Shown piece after piece: positions 1 through 5,790 of a stretch of DNA of 15,889 nucleotides; the stretch's first letter is position 1, and each line of letters starts with the position of its first letter. The translations under genes were made by a program, and so were the position numbers. Origin of the DNA: Coriobacteriales bacterium (GTDB lineage: Bacteria > Actinomycetota > Coriobacteriia > Coriobacteriales > UBA8131); NCBI GenBank assembly GCA_031282085.1, contig JAITEK010000108.1, positions 1 through 15,889 on the forward strand. Direction: 5' to 3'. A model generated the notes under the pieces. It ran no database searches, was not told the DNA's origin, and saw nothing but the letters and a program-made list of their open reading frames with translations.

Positions 1-97
1 CTAGTGAGTGTGCAGAGCACGCGACACACGACTGCCGCAGCAACAGTGTGTTGCGCTGCGCGCTTTTAGTAGGGAAATGGGTGCTGGCACAGCCAAA

Positions 98-124
98 GAT
101 TTCCGCGCAGAGCGCGGAAATGAC
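98..124 (-). repeat. GTCAT-type palindrome, copy D (divergent member), downstream of bioY
   Basis: Perfect 10-bp inverted repeat (99-108 with 112-121, arms ATTTCCGCGC and GCGCGGAAAT) around a 3-base loop. On the minus strand it begins GTCATTTCC and ends GGAAATC, sharing the GTCATT...AATC ends of the copies at 832-856 and 4511-4536 but with another stem core. It lies 34 bases beyond the bioY stop and could fold in the bioY mRNA tail. No U-tract follows, so a simple intrinsic terminator is doubtful. The rest of bases 1-157 shows only a weaker bulged hairpin at 36-60 and no gene. Confidence 0.6.
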
Positions 125-157
125 ACAAAAAGAGAGGCCGGGAATGGCGAATAGGAC

Positions 158-757
158 TCAGTGGAGTTGCTCTTTGGCGTCGGTGGGGAGTTTGCGCCAG
201 GTGGTGCGGCCGAGGGCCACGCGTATCGGCTGGGCGCAGACAAAGGCGGCAGCGGCTTTGAGGAGGTCGGGGACAAGAAATGGCAGTATGCAGACCGCAA
301 ACGCGGCTTGGATGGTCGCGCCTGTTGAGAGAGCGAACCAGCAGGCACCCGCCGCATAGTAGACAATGACTGCCACCACAACGGAGAGTACATCGAGGGC
401 GGCAGCTGTATAAAAACTATGCGTCTTACGCGTCAACACCATACGTATGAGTCCCACAAGAGCAGCGGCGATGAAAAAACCGACCAGGAAGCCGCCTGTG
501 GGGCCAAACAGCACGCCGAAGCCGCCCTTAAAGCCCGCAAAGACTGGCAGCCCGATGGCGCCGAGCACCAGATAACCGCCCACCGCGACAAGCGCCTCGG
601 CGGGGGTGAGGATGAGCAGGATGATAATGAGCATCAGGGTCTGCAGCGTAAAGGGAATCGGCCCAAGCGGTAGCTGGATGGCCGCGCCGACCGCCAACAA
701 GGCTATCGAGAGACCGCACAATACGATGGAACGCGTACGGCTGGTGTGTTGGCTCAT
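158..757 (-). CDS. bioY: BioY, biotin ECF-transporter substrate-binding (S) subunit
   Basis: Membrane protein of 199 residues that binds biotin for uptake. BioY works alone at low activity or with the shared ECF energising module (EcfA/A'/T), whose genes are not in this window. The sequence shows the family's features: an N-terminal hydrophobic helix, the conserved GPIPFTLQT segment before the second helix, and GGFGVLFGPTGGFLVGF, typical of BioY, followed by further hydrophobic helices (about six in all). The length fits the family. I chose the ATG at 757 (protein MSQHTSRT) over the in-frame ATG at 772 because GGAGGGG at 770-764 is an ideal ribosome-binding site for 757 and overlaps the upstream ATG. 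It shares the strand of the molybdenum hydroxylase operon but is separated by 188 bases with strong hairpins, so it is probably a separate unit. I see no convincing biotin operator. Biotin uptake has no obvious part in purine catabolism. Confidence 0.93.
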   Translation of the reverse strand: MSQHTSRTRSIVLCGLSIALLAVGAAIQLPLGPIPFTLQTLMLIIILLILTPAEALVAVGGYLVLGAIGLPVFAGFKGGFGVLFGPTGGFLVGFFIAAALVGLIRMVLTRKTHSFYTAAALDVLSVVVAVIVYYAAGACWFALSTGATIQAAFAVCILPFLVPDLLKAAAAFVCAQPIRVALGRTTWRKLPTDAKEQLH

Positions 758-831
758 AAAGATCCCCTCCATGCTGTCGTGTTACGCGGCACCGCCGCGC
801 TGTCTATGTATCGCCCGCTGTCGCTCACGGT

Positions 832-856
832 GGATTCTGAGACAAGCTCAGAATGA
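832..856 (-). repeat. GTCATTCTGAG-type palindrome, copy A
   Basis: Perfect 8-bp inverted repeat ATTCTGAG (834-841) / CTCAGAAT (847-854) around ACAAG, with flanks giving GTCATTCTGAG at the start of the minus-strand reading. An outer inverted repeat CTGTCGC (818-824) / GCGACAG (860-866) surrounds it, making a nested structure. It lies in the spacer between the FAD-subunit gene and bioY. Closely similar copies occur at 4511-4536 and 9620-9644, so this is a dispersed small palindromic (REP-like) repeat rather than a gene-specific signal. Confidence 0.75.
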
Positions 857-877
857 CGGGCGACAGACACAGGATAC

Positions 878-905
878 CACAAGGGCGGCGCAAGCCGCCC
901 TTGTG
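878..905 (-). terminator. Strong hairpin after the Mo-hydroxylase operon, possible terminator
   Basis: Perfect 12-bp inverted repeat (878-889 with 894-905) closed by a GCAA (GNRA) tetraloop; on the plus strand the left arm starts CACAAGGGCGGC. It starts 40 bases past the stop codon of the FAD-subunit gene on the minus strand and precedes bioY. It is GC-rich and very stable, but the bases that follow in the direction of transcription (GGTATCCTGTG) are not a U-tract. It could be a terminator of the U-poor kind, an mRNA 3' end stabiliser, or a processing site. Confidence 0.5.
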
Positions 906-945
906 ACAACATCATTTTACCCCTTACCCTGGGTTTTCCTGGGTT

Positions 946-1809
946 TTAGTCGGTGCTCTCCAGGCGGCTCTTCAAGAACGCGGCGGCCAGGTTGAGACAG
1001 ACCTGTTTGCGATAACGGGCTGAGACCCGGCCCCGCAGGGGCGTTATGGCCGCGTCCCAGGCCGCAAGCCACTCCTCACTTAAAGCTCGCGCCTCCTCCA
1101 CGCTCTTACCGATGAGCAACCCGTCGATCTGCGGACGGCGGACGATAGTATCCTCAACCGCACCAAAAGCCAGGGCCAGATGCTGGATGACGCCACTCTC
1201 GGCGGCAAAGAGCCCCGCAAACGAGACGCGGGATATAGCCAGGGCCTTGCGACCGCCCACCTTGGTGAACCGGTAATCCGCAAGCCATCGCTTGGGCATC
1301 AGTATCTCAACAAGGAGCTCGTCGGGCCTGCGGGTGGTCTTCTGGCGGCCGACCAAAAACTGCCCGATAGGTATAACGCGCTCGCCCGCAGCACTCACAA
1401 GGCGCACCAGCGAGTCGGTGGCGACAAGGACGAGGGCGGAGTCGGCCTTGGGGCTGGCGTTGGCGATGTTGCCGCCGATGGTGCCCGCGTTGCGGATGGC
1501 TGGCGCCGCTATCTGCGAGGCCGCCTCAACGAGCAGAGCTGGCATGCGCTTGTCGTTCATTATCCGCGTGTAGGTAAGACCCGCGCCGAGACGGTAATAC
1601 TCATCATCTTCTGAGAAGCCCTGCAATTCTGCTATGTTGTGCAGGAAGAGGAAGGGGCGCCGCTCGTCCTCGGCAACCATCAGATCCGTGCCGCCCGCGT
1701 AGGGGATCGCTCCTTCCTGCGCCAGGGACGCCAGCGCCGCCTCAAGCGTCTTTGGAGCCAGAGTATCCCCCTCCTTGCCCTTCGGTGTCTGTACCATGCT
1801 GTTTACCAT
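946..1809 (-). CDS. ygfM: Molybdenum hydroxylase FAD-binding subunit (YgfM/CoxM family)
   Basis: The 287-residue FAD subunit of a xanthine dehydrogenase-type enzyme, carrying electrons from the [2Fe-2S] clusters to NAD+ or another acceptor. Two FAD-binding signatures are clear: GGTDLMV at residues 39-45 and RNAGTIGGNIANASPKAD at 106-123, the flavin-clamping motif of the vanillyl-alcohol-oxidase-fold FAD_binding_5 family. The C-terminal third matches the CO dehydrogenase flavoprotein C-terminal domain in position and size. The ATG at 1809 overlaps the end of the [2Fe-2S] gene by 7 bases (1803-1809) and has GAAGG close upstream; an in-frame ATG at 1797 is a weaker alternative. Translation is probably coupled to the upstream gene. 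It is last in the three-gene operon. The family is certain; the substrate (purine) is inferred from context. The symbol follows the E. coli FAD-subunit gene in the equivalent cluster. Confidence 0.94.
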   Translation of the reverse strand: MVNSMVQTPKGKEGDTLAPKTLEAALASLAQEGAIPYAGGTDLMVAEDERRPFLFLHNIAELQGFSEDDEYYRLGAGLTYTRIMNDKRMPALLVEAASQIAAPAIRNAGTIGGNIANASPKADSALVLVATDSLVRLVSAAGERVIPIGQFLVGRQKTTRRPDELLVEILMPKRWLADYRFTKVGGRKALAISRVSFAGLFAAESGVIQHLALAFGAVEDTIVRRPQIDGLLIGKSVEEARALSEEWLAAWDAAITPLRGRVSARYRKQVCLNLAAAFLKSRLESTD

Positions 1810-2279
1810 AGTCCTTCGCCTTCTTTCGATGCGTCGAGGATTGCCCCGGCAATCGCGTTATAACCCGTGCAGCGGCACAGGTTGCCCGAGAGGCCCCTGC
1901 GCACTTCGGCGTCGCTCGGGCGAGGACACGCCGCCAGGAGCGCCTCGGCCGCCAACACCATACCCGGTATGCAATAGCCGCACTGCACGGCAGACCTGTT
2001 GGCGAGTGCCCGGTCCAGCACCTTAAAGCGCTCGGTGAGCCGGTAGCCCTCGATGGTCAGCACTTCGCATCCCTGCAAACGACCCATGGCAACCAGGCAA
2101 CTATTCACCAGCACGCCGTCCATAAGCACACTACAGGCGCCGCACTCACCTTCGCGACAACCGCACTTCACACCGACGAGGGCAAACTCATCGCGCAGTA
2201 CATCAAGCAGCTTACGGCCCGCCTCTCCTGCCCACTGTGTTGTGGCTCCGTTGAGGGTAAACTCGATCTCGCATCTCAT
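1803..2279 (-). CDS. xdhC: Molybdenum hydroxylase [2Fe-2S] subunit (XdhC/CoxS family)
   Basis: Small iron-sulfur subunit, 158 residues, the family's usual size. The N-terminal plant-ferredoxin-like cluster has the pattern C41-x4-C46-x2-C49-x11-C61 (in CGCREGECGACS and the following NSC). The C-terminal helical [2Fe-2S] domain has C100-x2-C103 (QCGYC) and C135-x-C137 (LCRCTGY), so all eight ligands are present. It relays electrons from the molybdenum centre to the FAD subunit. Its ATG overlaps the stop of the large-subunit gene in an ATGA arrangement (2276-2279), implying translational coupling. In E. coli XdhD the equivalent domain is fused to the Mo domain; here the three functions are on separate chains as in XdhABC, whose naming I follow. 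Confidence 0.95.
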   Translation of the reverse strand: MRCEIEFTLNGATTQWAGEAGRKLLDVLRDEFALVGVKCGCREGECGACSVLMDGVLVNSCLVAMGRLQGCEVLTIEGYRLTERFKVLDRALANRSAVQCGYCIPGMVLAAEALLAACPRPSDAEVRRGLSGNLCRCTGYNAIAGAILDASKEGEGLW

Positions 2280-4423
2280 CGCACACTCTCCTTGTCTTTA
2301 CCGTGCTGGCTGCCAGACAGGTAATCCAGTGTCTCCTCGGCGGTCAGCGGTATATGGTTGATCCCACGTACACCTAAAGCCTGCTCGGCGGCGGCTATGA
2401 ACGCTGCTGGTATGCCCACCAGGGGCAACTCGCCGGCGCCCTTGGCGCCATAGGGCCCACCCGGGTATTCGCAGACGTGCATTTGCACCTCAAGCTGGGG
2501 CACATCGACGGAAGTGGGGATGAGGTAGTCGCTGTAGCTGTTGTTGCGGATGCGCCCGCGCCCGTCGATGGCCATCTGCTCCATGGAGGAATAGCCCAGG
2601 CCCTGCAGCACGCCGCCCTCCATCTGCCCAACCGCTATGGCCTCGTCAGCGAGCGTGCCTATGTCAAAGCAGCTCCAACTACCGAGCACCTCATTGGCGC
2701 CGGTAAGCGTGTCAAAACCGAGCTCGACAACGCCCACGCCCCAGGCAAAAGTGGGGTAGGCGTCGCCGCTGAAGGTCTCCAGGTTAAAGGGCACCAGGTA
2801 ATCGGGGTGTGTGTAATGCTCCTCGATGCGCTGCGGCTGCCCTTCGCACCATTCTTCCTTCAGCCGTATCGCCGCTCGCCGTAAAAGCTCACCCACTACC
2901 ATCAGGCTGCGGGAGGCCGCCGTAGGGCCTGAGTCGGGCACGCGAGAGGTATCGGGATTGTGGATGATGATGTCCTCGTAGGGGATACCCAGCTCATGGG
3001 CGACGATCTTGGAGAAGGTCGTCTTCACTCCCTGACCCATATCGGTATTGGCGGTCAGTATCTCCACCTGTCCGGCGGCGTTCTTCTCCAGTGCCACCAC
3101 CGCCTTGATGAGGTCGCGTTCACCGGCGCCCGTAAAGCCTGCTCCATGGAACCACAGCGACAGGCCGATGCCCTTGCGATAAAGGGAGTCCTGGGGCGCA
3201 GCGTAGGCGGCGCGCTTGTTGGCGTAATCGCTGGCAGCAAGCACCCGCTCTATCATCTCAGGCAAGGGCACGGGGAAGTGATAGCGGCCGCTTGTGGATG
3301 TGGCGTCACCCTGCTTTGCGAGATTGGCGCGCTTGAACTCCAGGGGGTCCTGCCCAAGGCTCGCGGCGATGTGATCCATCATCAACTCAACGGCGAAGAA
3401 GGTCTGCGGCGCACCGAAACCCCGGTAGGCGCCGTTGGGGACGGTATGGGTGCGCAACGCCCTACCTCGTACCTGTAGGTTCTCAACATTGTAGACGCCA
3501 GGCGAGGCGATGATGCCGCGCTGCAACACAACGGGCGAAAGCGTGGTAAAGGCTCCGGAGTTAAAGCGGACGTCAATCTCCATAGCCGTCACCCTGCCCT
3601 CTTTGACGGCAACGCGATAGTGGCAGCGCGAAGGATGTCGTTTGCTGGTGAACTCCATGTCCTCACGCCGCCCGAAGATACAACGTACTGCCTGGCCCTT
3701 TGCCTTGAGGGCGGCTACGCCCAGCTGGGCCGCCAAAAGAGAAGGATAGGCCTCCTTGCCACCGAAGCCGCCACCGGTCACCTCCTGAACGATACGGATC
3801 CTCTCGGTGGGAAGCCCGGTTGCCTTGGCGGTGGCTCTGTGCACGTAATAGGGGCACTGTAAGCTGCCGCGCACCGTGAGCACATCGTTTTCTACCTGGG
3901 CGATCATGCCCTGGGGCTCCAGGTAGGCCTGCTCCTGATACCCGGTCTCGAAGTCTTCCTCAAAAACGTGGTCCGCTTCAGAAAAGGCGCGCTCGGTATC
4001 GCCTCGCCCGTAGTGATAGTCAAAGAAAGCGGTTTCCGCGTCGTTGATGTCCAGGATAGCGGGCAACTCCTCATAGGACACCTCGCAGGCCGCGGCCAAC
4101 TCCGCTGTCGTTTCCGCATCTGGGCCGACGATCATACCTATCGCGTCGCCGATATAGAAGACCTCCTCCTGCGCGAAGACCGGCAGGTCGTCCAAAACGA
4201 CATGCACAGAGTTCTCGCCGGTGATGTCGCGGTAATCAACACTGAAATAGCCGGGCGGCAAAGCGGGATAGTGAACCTTGCGGATACGGGCGTGCGCGTG
4301 AGGTGAACGGATGAAGCTGCTGTGGAGCACGCCTTTGCTGGGGTAGTCGCCCACGTAGTACGCACTGCCCCCCATCTTCGCCGCGTGATCCTTCTTGATG
4401 ACGCTGGTAGATATTTTGTGCAT
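2276..4423 (-). CDS. xdhA: Molybdenum hydroxylase large (Mo-pterin) subunit, probable purine/xanthine hydroxylase
   Basis: Catalytic subunit of 715 residues, xanthine dehydrogenase family, which hydroxylates a carbon of an N-heterocycle with water-derived oxygen. Motifs in order: GGGFGGKE (217-224, Mo-cofactor contact), YRGFGAPQ (333-340, with an Arg in the position used for substrate binding), TDMGQGVKT (460-468), GPTAASRS (499-506), and GPYGAKGAGE (656-665), where E665 is the expected catalytic base. I chose the ATG at 4423 (MHKISTSV) because AGGAG at 4434-4430 is ideally spaced; the in-frame ATG at 4462 lacks this and lies in the leader. The chain is rather short: between LKEEW (521-525) and FAWGVGVVE (559-567) I see far fewer residues than is usual. 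Context with ygfK, ssnA and a purine permease favours xanthine or a related purine as substrate. Enzymes of this cluster are often called selenium-dependent, but labile selenium cannot be read from sequence. Confidence 0.93.
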   Translation of the reverse strand: MHKISTSVIKKDHAAKMGGSAYYVGDYPSKGVLHSSFIRSPHAHARIRKVHYPALPPGYFSVDYRDITGENSVHVVLDDLPVFAQEEVFYIGDAIGMIVGPDAETTAELAAACEVSYEELPAILDINDAETAFFDYHYGRGDTERAFSEADHVFEEDFETGYQEQAYLEPQGMIAQVENDVLTVRGSLQCPYYVHRATAKATGLPTERIRIVQEVTGGGFGGKEAYPSLLAAQLGVAALKAKGQAVRCIFGRREDMEFTSKRHPSRCHYRVAVKEGRVTAMEIDVRFNSGAFTTLSPVVLQRGIIASPGVYNVENLQVRGRALRTHTVPNGAYRGFGAPQTFFAVELMMDHIAASLGQDPLEFKRANLAKQGDATSTSGRYHFPVPLPEMIERVLAASDYANKRAAYAAPQDSLYRKGIGLSLWFHGAGFTGAGERDLIKAVVALEKNAAGQVEILTANTDMGQGVKTTFSKIVAHELGIPYEDIIIHNPDTSRVPDSGPTAASRSLMVVGELLRRAAIRLKEEWCEGQPQRIEEHYTHPDYLVPFNLETFSGDAYPTFAWGVGVVELGFDTLTGANEVLGSWSCFDIGTLADEAIAVGQMEGGVLQGLGYSSMEQMAIDGRGRIRNNSYSDYLIPTSVDVPQLEVQMHVCEYPGGPYGAKGAGELPLVGIPAAFIAAAEQALGVRGINHIPLTAEETLDYLSGSQHGKDKESVR

Positions 4424-4510
4424 GGTGCTCTCCTGTCCTGCTAAAAGGGACGTCCCACACACGGCGCGTAAGCACCGTGAACGTATCTTCTACCTGCATG
4501 TTTGCCGCGT

Positions 4511-4536
4511 GGATTCTGGGGCAAGCCCAGAATGAC
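4511..4536 (-). repeat. GTCATTCTGGG-type palindrome, copy B, in the leader of the Mo-hydroxylase operon
   Basis: Perfect 8-bp inverted repeat ATTCTGGG (4513-4520) / CCCAGAAT (4526-4533) around GCAAG. It is nearly identical to copy A at 832-856, with the same ends and the same CAAG loop core. If the minus-strand promoter at 4585-4613 is used, this hairpin lies in the roughly 155-base untranslated leader of the Mo-hydroxylase mRNA, where it could affect RNA stability or folding. Confidence 0.75.
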
Positions 4537-4584
4537 GAGCATTCACACACACTATTCGCACCCCTTGCAACCTTCGATGAAGCC

Positions 4585-4607
4585 ATCATACAAAAAATTT
4601 GTATGAT
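4585..4607. promoter_or_regulatory. Perfect 23-bp palindrome, likely operator in the divergent control region
   Basis: Arms ATCATACAAA (4585-4594) and TTTGTATGAT (4598-4607) are exact reverse complements around AAA. It is AT-rich in a GC-rich neighbourhood and sits between the divergently transcribed Mo-hydroxylase operon and the PAS-HTH regulator gene. It overlaps the leftward -10 box and ends 14 bases before the rightward -35 box. This is the expected place for the binding site of a dimeric regulator; the neighbouring YheO/DauR-type protein is the natural candidate. That link is inference. I noticed no second perfect copy in the window. Confidence 0.7.
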
Positions 4608-4613
4608 AAGCAA
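4585..4613 (-). promoter_or_regulatory. Predicted sigma-70-type promoter of the Mo-hydroxylase operon
   Basis: On the minus strand, TTGCTT (4613-4608) and TATGAT (4590-4585) are separated by exactly 17 bases, a good match to the -35/-10 consensus and spacing. Transcription would start near 4578 and give a leader of about 155 bases before the ATG at 4423. The -10 box and whole spacer lie inside the 23-bp palindrome at 4585-4607. Prediction by eye only. Confidence 0.6.
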
Positions 4614-4621
4614 ACTTTTTG

Positions 4622-4650
4622 TTGATTCAATCTGAAAGAGGGCGTATACT
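4622..4650 (+). promoter_or_regulatory. Predicted sigma-70-type promoter of the regulator-ridA-ygeX operon
   Basis: TTGATT (4622-4627), a 17-base spacer and TATACT (4645-4650) match the housekeeping promoter pattern well. The predicted start is near 4657, giving a very short leader with the Shine-Dalgarno AGGAGG at 4661-4666. The -35 box lies in a small palindrome TTGATTCAA (4622-4630). The centre of the 23-bp palindrome (4596) is about 61 bases upstream of the predicted start, a spacing used by many activators. Confidence 0.65.
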
Positions 4651-4670
4651 CTGTCTCCGAAGGAGGTCGG

Positions 4671-5315
4671 ATGATGACAGACACACAGGATTTCCAACAG
4701 ATCAAACCGATGCTCGAAGGTATTGCCAAGGGGATTGCGCGACATTTCGGCAGCAACTGCGAAGTCGCCATTCACGACACCACCCATGGCATCGCCGACA
4801 CCATCGCCATTATCGAGAATGGCCATGTGACAGGCCGCAAGGTGGGTGATGGCCCCAGCGAAACCGTCCTTGAGGCCCTCAAGAACAAAGACATCGAGGA
4901 CCGCTACGCCTACATCATCAACTCCAAAGACGGGAAGATGATCAAATCCTCCACCATCAACCTGCACGACGCCAACGGCGATGTTATCGCCGTCCTCTGT
5001 TTGAACTTCGACATCAGCGACTTCGCGATGGCAAACCGCCTGCTGAACAACTTCCTCGCCGCCGATCCCGGGGCCTTGTCGCCAAGCGCCATCCCCGACA
5101 ACATCAGTGACCTCCTCGACCAACTGATCGAGGAGTCGCATTCCTATATCGGCAAGCCCATATCCGCTATGACCAGAGAGGACAAGACCGAGGCCATCAA
5201 GTACCTCGATCGCAAGGGCGCGCTGCTCATCAAAAAGAGTTCGGAGCGTATCTGTGAGTATTACGGCATCTCCAAGTACACGCTCTATAACTACCTCGGC
5301 GAATCCACCGAGTGA
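4671..5315 (+). CDS. YheO/DauR-family transcriptional regulator (PAS-like plus HTH)
   Basis: Predicted DNA-binding regulator of 214 residues. Roughly residues 10-125 form a YheO-like PAS domain, with family-like stretches GIARHFGSNCEVAIHD near the start and GDVIAVLCLNFDIS near the end. Residues about 155-210 form the C-terminal helix-turn-helix of the HTH_22 type, with EDKTEAIKYLDRKGALLIKK and the recognition-helix-like YYGISKYTLYNYL. Relatives such as DauR control amino-acid catabolism; the ligand here is unknown but may be a purine or a diaminopropionate-pathway intermediate. It is first in the plus-strand gene run and diverges from the Mo-hydroxylase operon, next to the 23-bp palindrome, which suits a local, self-controlling regulator. 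A perfect AGGAGG at 4661-4666 serves either of two adjacent ATGs (4671 or 4674). E. coli uses a different, sigma-54-type regulator (YgeV) near its cluster. Confidence 0.88.
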   Translation: MMTDTQDFQQIKPMLEGIAKGIARHFGSNCEVAIHDTTHGIADTIAIIENGHVTGRKVGDGPSETVLEALKNKDIEDRYAYIINSKDGKMIKSSTINLHDANGDVIAVLCLNFDISDFAMANRLLNNFLAADPGALSPSAIPDNISDLLDQLIEESHSYIGKPISAMTREDKTEAIKYLDRKGALLIKKSSERICEYYGISKYTLYNYLGESTE

Positions 5316-5326
5316 CAAAGGAGACC

Positions 5327-5342
5327 CTGGCGGCAACGCCAG
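5327..5342 (+). other. Small GNRA-loop hairpin between regulator and ridA
   Basis: Perfect 6-bp stem CTGGCG / CGCCAG with a GCAA tetraloop, 12 bases after the regulator stop codon and within the 81-base spacer before ridA. No U-tract follows. It could reduce read-through or mark an mRNA processing point between regulator and enzyme genes. The same GCAA loop closes the hairpin at 878-905. No other signal stands out in this spacer. Confidence 0.4.
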
Positions 5343-5396
5343 CTTCAGGTTAAAGCCAAGCCCTATAAGAACTCGGACAAAGCACAGGAGAATCAG

Positions 5397-5786
5397 ATGG
5401 ACAGACAGATAATCGAGAGCTCACAGGCCCCCGCGGCCATTGGCCCTTACGCACAGGCCAATCGGGTAGGTGATTTGATCTTCACCTCCGGCCAGTTGCC
5501 GATAGACCCCGCGACCGGTGAGTTCGGCGCTACAACGATCGCCGGGCAGACCGAGCAATCCATCCTCAATCTCAAAGCTGTTCTCGAAGAAGCCGGGAGC
5601 AGCCTGGCCGACGTAATCAAGACCACGGTCTTGCTTGACGACATCAATGACTTCGCCGCCATGAACGAGGTCTATGCGCGCTATTTCGCCGGAGACGCGC
5701 TGCCTTCGCGCTCGGCCTTCGCGGTTGACACCCTGCCCAAGCGTGCCCTCGTTGAGATCGAGGCCATCGCGATGGTGAGGGCGTAA
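5397..5786 (+). CDS. ridA: RidA-family reactive enamine/imine deaminase
   Basis: Protein of 129 residues of the RidA (YjgF/YER057c/UK114) family, which hydrolyses reactive enamines and imines such as 2-aminoacrylate to keto acids and ammonia. The sequence has IGPYAQA (15-21), FTSGQLPIDP (29-38) and the C-terminal PSRSAFAVDTLPKRALVEIEAI. Arg105 and Glu120 fall at the same numbers as the key residues of E. coli RidA, so it should be an active family member. The ATG at 5397 has AGGAG at 5386-5390. It ends 4 bases before the diaminopropionate ammonia-lyase gene, whose reaction releases 2-aminoacrylate, so the natural reading is protection of pathway and host PLP enzymes from that intermediate. 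An alternative is action on a ureido/imine intermediate of purine breakdown, as RidA homologues in pyrimidine pathways do. Confidence 0.93.
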   Translation: MDRQIIESSQAPAAIGPYAQANRVGDLIFTSGQLPIDPATGEFGATTIAGQTEQSILNLKAVLEEAGSSLADVIKTTVLLDDINDFAAMNEVYARYFAGDALPSRSAFAVDTLPKRALVEIEAIAMVRA

Positions 5787-5790
5787 GGAT

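Noticed and set aside
1..393. Open frame on the minus strand at the window start (and a plus-strand one at 48-359)
   Set aside because: Both overlap bioY in other frames, have low-complexity Ser/Pro/Arg composition, no ribosome-binding site and no family resemblance; typical of frames opposite or beside a GC-rich gene.
2276..4423. Selenocysteine in the supposed selenium-dependent hydroxylase
   Set aside because: There is no in-frame TGA within the gene; selenium in these enzymes is a labile cofactor ligand and is not encoded, so sequence cannot confirm or exclude it.
4236..5336. Long minus-strand frame spanning the regulator gene, the control region and part of the Mo subunit
   Set aside because: It is antisense to the recognisable PAS-HTH regulator, crosses both promoters, and shares only composition with real proteins.
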